A stretch of DNA of 64,000 nucleotides from VXNE01 sp965206615 (GTDB lineage: Bacteria; Pseudomonadota; Gammaproteobacteria; Pseudomonadales; Azotimanducaceae): positions 1,922,001-1,986,000 of the forward strand of contig CBDBKI010000005.1 of NCBI GenBank assembly GCA_965206615.1, written 5' to 3'. Position numbers and translations under genes: made by a program. Of this stretch, positions 44,695 through 51,271 are shown one piece after another. A model generated the notes under the pieces. It saw nothing but the letters and a program-made list of their open reading frames with translations. It was not told the origin of the DNA and did no database searches. The first letter of the stretch is position 1. Each line of letters begins with the position of its first letter.

Positions 44695-44770
44695 TGGTGG
44701 AGCCGGGGGGGATCGAACCCCCGACCTCGACATTGCGAACGTCGCGCTCTCCCGGCTGAGCTACGGCCCC
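44695..44770 (-). tRNA. tRNA-Ala (anticodon CGC)
   Basis: 76 bases including an encoded CCA. Acceptor GGGGCCG pairs with CGGCTCC and includes the G3:U70 pair that identifies alanine tRNA. D-arm GCTC/GAGC. Anticodon stem CGACG with loop TTCGCAA, anticodon CGC. T-arm GGGGG-TTCGATC-CCCCC. It lies 149 bases upstream of the hydrolase on the same strand. No integrase or attachment site is seen at its end. Confidence 0.95.
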
Positions 44771-44893
44771 ACAGCAGGCCTATTATCCGTCACCGGGTTG
44801 CTTCGACTCAAACTTCCCTCGGTCCCGTCCGTTCGGCCTCGCGGCTCCGCGGCCACGGTGTACGGACACCCCCGGCCCCGGTATGGTCCCCCC

Positions 44894-45568
44894 GTGGACC
44901 TGCGTCACGTCGCCATCGTCGTCTGGCTGCTGAGCTGGCTCGGCGTGCTCGCCGCGTACGTGGTGTCGGCGTCCGGAGATCACGTCCCGACCTGTATCCC
45001 GCACGTGACCGGCTGCACCAGCGTGAGTGCCGCCGGCCGCTACGGCGGCGGGTTCTTCATCTTCAAGGCCACCATGCTGCCGGTGGCCGGGTTCTGGCTC
45101 GTCTACTGGGTGCTGTGCGGGCACTGGCTGCGTTGCCTGGGAGAGACCGTCCGCTGGCGCTCGGCCGTCGTGGCGACCGGCGTGGTCGGTGCGCTCTTCC
45201 TCGTGCTGTACACGACGTTTCTGGGTTCGGAGGGGGACATGTACCGGAGCATGCGACGTTATGGGACGGTCGTGTTCTTCGGATGCACCTTCCTGGCGCA
45301 GTTGCTGCTCGCCTACCGCGCCCAGGCCGCCCTCGGCAACACGCGGCTCATGCGCATCAAGGTCGGGTTGTGTCTCGGCACGCTGGTGGAGGGCCTCATC
45401 CTCGGTGTGGCGACCAACTTCTTCGAGGACGACGACTGGCTGGAGAACCTGACAGAGTGGCACGCCGCCTCGGCCGTCACCTTCTATCCGTTCCTCACGT
45501 TCCTGCTGTGGCGCAGCACCGGCTGGACCGTCGGCTATTCGATCAGACCGGGTTCGTCGGATGGGTGA
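44894..45568 (+). CDS. Integral membrane protein, Frag1/DRAM/Sfk1-like
   Basis: 224 residues with about six transmembrane helices. VWLLSWLGVLAAYVVSASGDHVP forms the first, IPHVTGCTSVSAAGRYGGG the extracytoplasmic loop, and GDMYRSMRRYGTVVFFGCTFLAQLLLAYRA a later pair. The layout matches the Frag1/DRAM/Sfk1 family. The GTG at 44894 is chosen because the preceding 32 codons are not membrane or signal sequence. Function unknown. Confidence 0.65.
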   Translation: MDLRHVAIVVWLLSWLGVLAAYVVSASGDHVPTCIPHVTGCTSVSAAGRYGGGFFIFKATMLPVAGFWLVYWVLCGHWLRCLGETVRWRSAVVATGVVGALFLVLYTTFLGSEGDMYRSMRRYGTVVFFGCTFLAQLLLAYRAQAALGNTRLMRIKVGLCLGTLVEGLILGVATNFFEDDDWLENLTEWHAASAVTFYPFLTFLLWRSTGWTVGYSIRPGSSDG

Positions 45569-45715
45569 CTGGCATGCGCGCCGCGCGGACATGTCGGCTG
45601 CAACAGAAAGTTCACGGTTGCGCGATTGCCTCGCAGGGGGCGATCCACTACAGTCCCCGCCGTCAGGGCGGGCTGAGTCTCGGCTACCGTCCACTGACAA
45701 GATGGAGTGGACACG

Positions 45716-46144
45716 GTGAACACGGTGAAGAAGGGCATCACGTTCGGAGCGTTCGACCTGTTTCACGCCGGCCACGTGCTGATGCTGCAGGAGGCCAAGA
45801 CGGTCTGCGACCACCTCATCGTCTGTATCCAGAGCGATCCGAGCCTCGACCGGGCGGACAAGAACCGGCCCGTCCAGAGCATCGTCGAGCGCCAGATTCA
45901 GGTGGCGGCCTGCCGGTTCGTGGACGAGACCCTGGTCTACGACACCGAGGCGCACGTCCTGGAGATTCTGCGCTGCCTCGACTGGGACGTGCGGATCCTC
46001 GGCGAGGAATACCGGGACAATGACTTCACCGGGCGCAAGGAAACCCTCGACCGCTGTCACTTCAACAAGCGCCCGCACGGCTTTTCGAGTTCCGAGCTGC
46101 GTGAGCGCGTCGTGGATCGATCCGACCTGAAGGCGGTGGGCTGA
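45716..46144 (+). CDS. Cytidylyltransferase-like (glycerol-3-phosphate cytidylyltransferase type) protein
   Basis: About 142 residues of nucleotidyltransferase fold. FGAFDLFHAGHVLMLQEAK holds the HxGH nucleotide site, and the C-terminal stretch ends HGFSSSELRERV, related to the ISSTELR motif. Such enzymes attach CMP or AMP to a polar headgroup. Two GTG starts are possible (45707 and 45716); GGAG is eight bases before the second. The lack of a partner gene leaves the substrate open. Confidence 0.75.
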   Translation: MNTVKKGITFGAFDLFHAGHVLMLQEAKTVCDHLIVCIQSDPSLDRADKNRPVQSIVERQIQVAACRFVDETLVYDTEAHVLEILRCLDWDVRILGEEYRDNDFTGRKETLDRCHFNKRPHGFSSSELRERVVDRSDLKAVG

Positions 46145-46152
46145 CCTGCAGG

Positions 46153-46250
46153 GCTTCCATGAAAGGACGGCGTGGCTGGGCCGGAGGCGGCGCGACGCAA
46201 GCGTCGCGTTCCGGTGCGTAGCGAGTGCCGGACCGGCTATGGGGCGCTAC
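46153..46250. repeat. Inverted copy of the long intergenic repeat
   Basis: Runs gcttccatgaaaggacggcg through ggctatggggcgctac. Shares its end with the repeats at 3398 and 17899-18022. Contains an extra gcgacgcaagcgtcgc hairpin not found in the others. The edge holds the TAG stop of the 2-hydroxyacid dehydrogenase gene. Confidence 0.75.
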
Positions 46251-47251
46251 CGCGGATGCACCAGGTATTCCGCGTTCACACAATTCTCCAACCGGCCCCC
46301 ACTCAGGTAGCGCCGCGCCGTACGCGCTGAAAACGCCCGAATGTCCCGTATGCTCTCCGGCGTGAAGAAAGCTGAATGCGGTGTCACGACGAGGCGGTGC
46401 CTGATCCATTCCTCGTTGCGGTGCCAGGCGGCGATGAGGGGCGCGTTCAGGTTGGCCGGCTCGTCCGGCAGGACGTCGAGCCCCGCCGCGAGGACGACAT
46501 CGTTCTTCATGGCGTCGTGGAGCGCATTGAGATCGATGAGGGGACCGCGCGCCGTGTTGACCACGATGATCCCGGGTTTCGCCGCCGCGAAGGCCTGGGC
46601 GCCGAGGAGGTTGCGTGTCTCGTCGTTGAGCGGGGTGTGCACGCTGACGATGTCGCTTTGGCCCATCAGTTCCTCGAGGCTCTGGACGCGGCGGATCCCC
46701 AGCGCGAGTTCGACGCCGTTCGGCAGGTAGGGATCGTAGCAGGCGACGTCCATGTCGAATGCCTTCGCGCGACGCGCAGCGGCCGTGCCGATCCTGCCGA
46801 GGCCGATGACGCCGAAGGTGCAGTCGGACAGGCGCCGACCGTAGGGATTCAGGGCCGGACGCCAGTTGCCGACCGGGTCCGCGCGCAGGCTCTCGTCATG
46901 GAAGGCGATGCTCTTGGTGAGGGTCATCATCAGGGCGATGGCGTGGTCGGCCACTTCCCTGGTGCCGTAGTCCGGCGTGTTGCAGACGGGAATACCCGCT
47001 TCGCCCCAGCGCTTGATGTCCACTTCGTCGAAGCCCACCGCCATCTTGACCATGATGCGGCACTTGTGGAGTCGATCGAGGTATTCGCCTGGAGGCGTCA
47101 CGCCGACGATGCCCTCGCAGTTCTCCCATTGCTCGTCGGTGACCTGGTCGACTCCCCGGCAGAACTCCGCCGTGAACCCGTCGCCCAGCGCCTCGATCTC
47201 GACATCGTGGTTGCGGCCGAAGCTCCTCGGCCACAGTATGCGAATGGTCAT
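46247..47251 (-). CDS. D-isomer-specific 2-hydroxyacid dehydrogenase
   Basis: 334 residues. The NAD-binding motif GLGRIGTAAARRAKAF is in the centre. NTARGPLIDLNAL carries the substrate arginine. GLDVLPDEP holds the glutamate, and the catalytic histidine is in TPHSAFFTPES. The N-terminal half has NTPDYGTREVADHAI. It reduces 2-keto acids or oxidises 2-hydroxyacids. AAGGAGGC upstream. Its last codon (cgg) is joined directly to the TAG of an intergenic repeat. Confidence 0.9.
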   Translation of the reverse strand: MTIRILWPRSFGRNHDVEIEALGDGFTAEFCRGVDQVTDEQWENCEGIVGVTPPGEYLDRLHKCRIMVKMAVGFDEVDIKRWGEAGIPVCNTPDYGTREVADHAIALMMTLTKSIAFHDESLRADPVGNWRPALNPYGRRLSDCTFGVIGLGRIGTAAARRAKAFDMDVACYDPYLPNGVELALGIRRVQSLEELMGQSDIVSVHTPLNDETRNLLGAQAFAAAKPGIIVVNTARGPLIDLNALHDAMKNDVVLAAGLDVLPDEPANLNAPLIAAWHRNEEWIRHRLVVTPHSAFFTPESIRDIRAFSARTARRYLSGGRLENCVNAEYLVHPR

Positions 47252-47308
47252 CTTGCCTCCTGAGTGTCGATGTCCCGGTGATGAAATGCGTCAGCGACGC
47301 CGCGTCGG

Positions 47309-48082
47309 TCAGGCTTCGGCCGGCAACGCCTTCAGCATGCGTTGCAGCGCGAAGTGACGGTAGCTCTCGAGTGCCAGTGCGCGGACTTCGTCCCAATACA
47401 CCTGGTCTTCCACGTCGAGGTGGATCCAGCCGTTGTGGCCGGTGTACCTCGGGATCGAATAGCGCGCGTCGAAAGTGAGCATGGCCTGCCGGTCCCGACC
47501 CACCCAGAATTCGAGGTGCATGCGCCGGCCGTAGCGGTGCGCGCCGCAGAACGTCTTCTTGCCGGCCTTGAAGGCGGGGGTACCGAACTGGGTCGACTCG
47601 CTGGTTTCCGGCAGTTCGAGACACAGCGTGCGCAGGCTTTCCAGTTTCGCCTGGGCGCGCGGCTCGAGCAGGGGGTCGAAGTCCTCCGGGTCCAGGGTCT
47701 CGGTGGGCGGCGCGATCTCGATCGTGGGCCCGAGGGTCCGCGCGAGGGCGGCCGGCGCGGTCTTCTCGTAAGCCTCGCGTACCCGTTTTGCCACCGTGCG
47801 CCAATCAAGTCCCTTGTCGAGCTCCACTCCGAGCCATCCCCGGGGACCGACGTAGGGCGGCACGAAGTAGTGTTCCGGCTCGTTTTCCGAATAGAAGCGC
47901 TGGGCGCCGTCGGGGGCGTTCAGCCACAGGGCGATACGTCCGTCTCCGTGGTGGTTGACGGCGTAGGTGGCGAAGGTCTTCTCGCGCACGCGGAAGTCGG
48001 GGGATCCGCGCGAGGGCCGCTCCTCGCTCTCCGGGAACGACAGGCAGACCTCGCGGATGGCCTCGGTGATGTTCTTTCCCAC
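47309..48082 (-). CDS. MmcQ/YjbR family protein with two tandem domains
   Basis: 257 residues. The first YjbR domain spans 1-115 (FPESEERPSRGSPDFRVREKTFATYAVN, YVGPRGWLGVELD) and the second about 145-257 (LPETSESTQFGTPAFKAGKKTFCGAH, YTGHNGWIHLDVED). Proteins of this family are usually single-domain, so this is an internal duplication. The fold resembles the CyaY-like DNA-binding type; function is poorly known. It is seven bases from the NIPSNAP gene and so probably in its transcript. Confidence 0.85.
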   Translation of the reverse strand: MGKNITEAIREVCLSFPESEERPSRGSPDFRVREKTFATYAVNHHGDGRIALWLNAPDGAQRFYSENEPEHYFVPPYVGPRGWLGVELDKGLDWRTVAKRVREAYEKTAPAALARTLGPTIEIAPPTETLDPEDFDPLLEPRAQAKLESLRTLCLELPETSESTQFGTPAFKAGKKTFCGAHRYGRRMHLEFWVGRDRQAMLTFDARYSIPRYTGHNGWIHLDVEDQVYWDEVRALALESYRHFALQRMLKALPAEA

Positions 48083-48088
48083 GGACGC

Positions 48089-48424
48089 CTACTGCGCCAC
48101 CGACTTTGGCGTCGGGACGATGCGTTGCACGTGGATGCCGTCCCGGTCGATCAGTTCGCCGACCCGGGGGGCGATGTCGTTCGTCCACTCGTCGCTGCCG
48201 TAGACGGCTTCGTAGAGGCTTTCCTTCTCGGCTTCGGATGCGAAACGGCGAATCCAGACATACACCGAGTCGTCCTCCTCCCCGCGGAAGCTGCCCGTGA
48301 TGACCATGCCGCGGGCGACCTGGAACGGGATGATCGTCCCTTCCATGTACTCGACCCACTCGTCCATCTTGCCGGGGAAGATCTTGTACTGGCGAAGTTC
48401 GTAGAACATGCTTGCGGTTTCCAT
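48089..48424 (-). CDS. NIPSNAP-family small protein
   Basis: 111 residues. FYELRQYKIFPGKMDEWVEYMEGTIIPFQVARGMVITGSF is the NIPSNAP motif, followed by VYVWIRRFASEAEKESLY. A dimeric alpha-beta barrel is expected. ATG at 48424 or 48409; neither has a strong ribosome site. It precedes the MmcQ-like gene by six bases. Its start lies 13 bases from that of the divergent beta-propeller gene, so the promoters must overlap the opposite reading frames. Confidence 0.8.
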   Translation of the reverse strand: METASMFYELRQYKIFPGKMDEWVEYMEGTIIPFQVARGMVITGSFRGEEDDSVYVWIRRFASEAEKESLYEAVYGSDEWTNDIAPRVGELIDRDGIHVQRIVPTPKSVAQ

Positions 48425-48437
48425 CTGTGCCGTCAGC

Positions 48438-49532
48438 ATGAATGTTCCAACGAAACTCCCGCTCAAGTCCATCGCTTCGCGTTGGGCGGCGGCCGCTCTT
48501 GCACTGGTGACCCATATGGCCCTTGCCGATACAGACACCGCCGTTCGCGTCGAACGATTGCTCGACGCCCCGATCGTCGACCCGTCCACGCACCCGAGCA
48601 TCGGCATGAACATCCAGGGCCCGTCGCTCATCCGGGCGCCACGCTGGGTCGAGGACCGGCTCGGCGAGTACTACCTCTATTTCGCGGACCACAAGGGCAG
48701 CTTCATCCGCCTGGCGTACGCCGACGCGTTGACGGGGCCCTGGATCGTGTACGAGCCCGGCAGCCTGCAGCTCGCGGACTCGCTCTTCCCCACGCAGGCG
48801 CCCGAGGTGCCACCCGAACTCCTCAAGCAGGTCGAGGCGCGGCTCGCGGAGGCGAACCTGGGCCACGACGTGCTGCACGAGATGACGACCGTGCACATCG
48901 CCTCCCCGGACGTCCACGTCGCCGAGGCGTCACAGAGGGTGATCATGTACTTCCACGGCCTCGAGGGGCCGGGCATACAGGTCACACGGGTCGCGACCTC
49001 GTCGGACGGCATCCGCTTCGAGGCCCGGCCGGAGATCATCGGCAGGACCTACATGCGCGTGTTCCCGCACGGCGGTATGACCTATGCGATGGCCATGCCC
49101 GGGCAGTTCTACCGCTCCGAGGACGGATTCACGGGATTCGAGGAAGGGCCCCTGCTGTTCAATCCGGACATGCGTCACGCCGCGATGCTGAAGCGGGGCG
49201 ACACCCTGTACGTCTTCTGGACGCAGGTAGGTCAGGTGCCGGAGCGGATCCTGCTCAGCACCATCGACCTGTCTGGCGACTGGATGTCCTGGGAGGCATC
49301 GGAGCCGGTCGAGGTCCTGCGCCCGGAACACCGCTGGGAAGGTGCGGAGGCGCCGCTCGAACCGTCCGTGCGCAGCACGGCGTACGGCCAGGTGAATCAG
49401 CTGCGGGACCCGGCCATCTACGTGGAGGACGGGCGCGTGTTCCTGCTGTATGCGGTAGCAGGAGAGAGCGGCATCGCCATTGCCGAGGTCTTCCTCGAGG
49501 GAAGTCACCAGAGCCCCGGCGCGGCACTGTAG
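48438..49532 (+). CDS. Exported five-bladed beta-propeller protein, GH43-like
   Basis: 364 residues with a signal peptide (SIASRWAAAALALVTHMALA). Repeated strand motifs such as YYLYFADHKGSFIRLAYADALTGPWIVYEPG and DTLYVFWTQVGQVPERILLSTIDL suggest a GH43/GH68-like propeller. RLLDAPIVDPSTHPSIGMNIQGPSLIRAP would hold the first acidic residue, but a complete catalytic triad is not evident. The ATG at 48438 opens the signal peptide. The stop TAG is the edge of a hairpin repeat. Confidence 0.65.
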   Translation: MNVPTKLPLKSIASRWAAAALALVTHMALADTDTAVRVERLLDAPIVDPSTHPSIGMNIQGPSLIRAPRWVEDRLGEYYLYFADHKGSFIRLAYADALTGPWIVYEPGSLQLADSLFPTQAPEVPPELLKQVEARLAEANLGHDVLHEMTTVHIASPDVHVAEASQRVIMYFHGLEGPGIQVTRVATSSDGIRFEARPEIIGRTYMRVFPHGGMTYAMAMPGQFYRSEDGFTGFEEGPLLFNPDMRHAAMLKRGDTLYVFWTQVGQVPERILLSTIDLSGDWMSWEASEPVEVLRPEHRWEGAEAPLEPSVRSTAYGQVNQLRDPAIYVEDGRVFLLYAVAGESGIAIAEVFLEGSHQSPGAAL

Positions 49533-49645
49533 GGGACGGGCTTGTCCCGTCCCGTCTCGAATTCACGCATGGCCGGGCCCGGGCTTGTCCCGTCCCGTTC
49601 CTGCGGCTTGCACGGCTCCGGGACGGGCGACCACGAGGGTCGCCC
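49530..49645. repeat. CTTGT hairpin cluster after the beta-propeller gene
   Basis: TAG-gggacggg-cttgt-cccgtccc (49530-49553), a weaker cgggcttgtcccg copy near 49581, and gggcgacc-acgag-ggtcgccc (49625-49645) in reverse orientation with loop ACGAG. The first hairpin abuts the stop of the preceding gene. Confidence 0.8.
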
Positions 49646-50104
49646 CTTTCATGGAACATAAACGTAAGCCATTGATTTAACTGGGTCACGAAAAGCGGCT
49701 CCGCGAGCCGTTAGCGCGCGTCGCCCCACCGATGCCCGATTCCCGATGCACCGATGTTCCTTGCATGTCTGCGCGGTGGACCCACCGTGGACAGCTACAA
49801 TCGTGCCGGATCAGCGGCGAGCAGATTGGTTCCACGCAAGGGGCGGTCGCGAACGGGGCACTGTTCGCGACCGCCGGGGGGGCGGCCCGGGCTTGTTCAG
49901 CTTGCCGGACCGCCTGTCCTGTCGTGGGCCGTGGAGGGGGGGACGGCCAGGGCCCTACTGGACGATTCCAATATAGCGACCGGGCCCGGCTGCGCCCAAT
50001 ATCGTTTTCTTACCGAGCCCATAAGACAATCCGATGGGGTGCGCCCCTGCGGCCGATTCGGAGGTTTGCGCTCGCTGGCTCGCTGGCTGGTGTCGTTCTC
50101 GAGG
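49646..50104. other. Non-coding stretch between repeats and oxyR
   Basis: About 460 bases. A small hairpin cggct-ccgcg-agccg lies near 49696, without a T-run. Several short reading frames exist on both strands, but none shows a ribosome site with family-like sequence. I see no gene here. Confidence 0.5.
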
Positions 50105-51085
50105 CTACGGCACGGACTGCTGCGCGGTGGGCTCCGGGACGGAGGGTGCGCCGACCGTCTCGCGGGCTTCATCGAGGAGCGGCTGCGCTGCCGCCTTGGC
50201 GGCGTCGGCGAGCACCTCGATCCACTGTTGTCCTTCGGCGGCGACGCGGTGCGCAAGTCCGATGCGCCGGGCGGGCTCGGGGGCAGCGAAGCGCAGCAGC
50301 TCGAGGCCGGGACAGGCGGTCTGCTCGCACAACGCGGCGGTCTCCGGCAGCAGCGTCAGCCCTGCGTCCCCGGCGGCCAGGCGCGACAGCGTCGGGAGCG
50401 ACTGCGCGCCACGATGGACTTCTGCGTAGCGCGAGATCGAACACGCGCCCACGACCTGTTGTCCCAGGCAGTGTCCCTCCGCGAGGGTGAGGAGCGGCCC
50501 GATGTCGGACTGGGCGAGATCCGACGGACGCGGCACGTCACCCAGCGCGCGAAACGCCGCGAGCCGCTTGGGGCTGCCGGCGAGGAGGAAACGGTCTTCG
50601 AACAACTCCCGCTCGGAGAGTTCGAGCAATCCGAGCGGCAGCGAGAGAATGGCGGCATCGAGGCGCCCGGCGAGCAGGTCTGCCATGAGGTCCTGACCCG
50701 AGCCTTCCCGTACATCGATCTGGGCCAGGGTCGGCGCGGCGCCGAAGCGTTCGATCAGTCCGGGGAGGAGGTAGGGCGTGAGGGTGGAGACCATCCCCAC
50801 GACCATCCGCAGCGGACCGCTGCCCAGCCGCTTGCCCATCGTCTCGAGGACCAGTACCTCGTCGAGAATGCGCAGGGTCTGTTCGTGGGCGTCCCGTCCA
50901 AGCCGGGTGAGGTGCACACCCTGCTTGTCGCGGTCGAGCAGTCGTGCACCGAAGGCTCCTTCCAGTTCGCGGATCTGCAGCGAGAGTGCGGGCTGCGAGA
51001 CGAACACCCGCTCCGCCGCCCGGCTGAACGAACCGTGTTCCACGACCGCGTGGAAGTAACGTAGTTGGCGCAACGTGACAGGCAT
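50105..51085 (-). CDS. oxyR: OxyR-type LysR regulator of peroxide response
   Basis: 326 residues. The N-terminal LysR helix-turn-helix is LRQLRYFHAVVEHGSFSRAAERVFVSQPALSLQIREL. The regulatory domain keeps both redox cysteines of OxyR, C206 in EGHCLGQQ and C215 in VVGACS, nine residues apart as in E. coli C199 and C208. Peroxide-dependent disulfide formation between them is established for the family. It is divergent from the second TonB receptor, with 186 bases between, where an OxyR site could lie; I cannot assign one. Confidence 0.85.
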   Translation of the reverse strand: MPVTLRQLRYFHAVVEHGSFSRAAERVFVSQPALSLQIRELEGAFGARLLDRDKQGVHLTRLGRDAHEQTLRILDEVLVLETMGKRLGSGPLRMVVGMVSTLTPYLLPGLIERFGAAPTLAQIDVREGSGQDLMADLLAGRLDAAILSLPLGLLELSERELFEDRFLLAGSPKRLAAFRALGDVPRPSDLAQSDIGPLLTLAEGHCLGQQVVGACSISRYAEVHRGAQSLPTLSRLAAGDAGLTLLPETAALCEQTACPGLELLRFAAPEPARRIGLAHRVAAEGQQWIEVLADAAKAAAQPLLDEARETVGAPSVPEPTAQQSVP

Positions 51086-51271
51086 GTCTCACCCCCATCG
51101 GCTCGAGCGCGGAGGGAATGCTGGCGCTCCCGGGCGCCGGGACGGCGCGGCCACTTTACGGGACCGCCGCCCGGTCGGTTGGCGAACATAACACACGCCG
51201 ATCCGGTACGGGTGCGGCGATGGCCGTCTCGAATAGGCTGTAACCTTCGAGGCTTGGGACAGCCACTCGGG

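Noticed and set aside
44695..44770. tRNA-Ala as an integration site of a genomic island
   Set aside because: No integrase gene, no duplicated tRNA 3' end and no composition change were found on either side.
49754..51064. 436-codon plus-strand frame opposite oxyR
   Set aside because: The minus strand carries a complete LysR/OxyR protein with both redox cysteines. The plus frame shows no recognisable domain.
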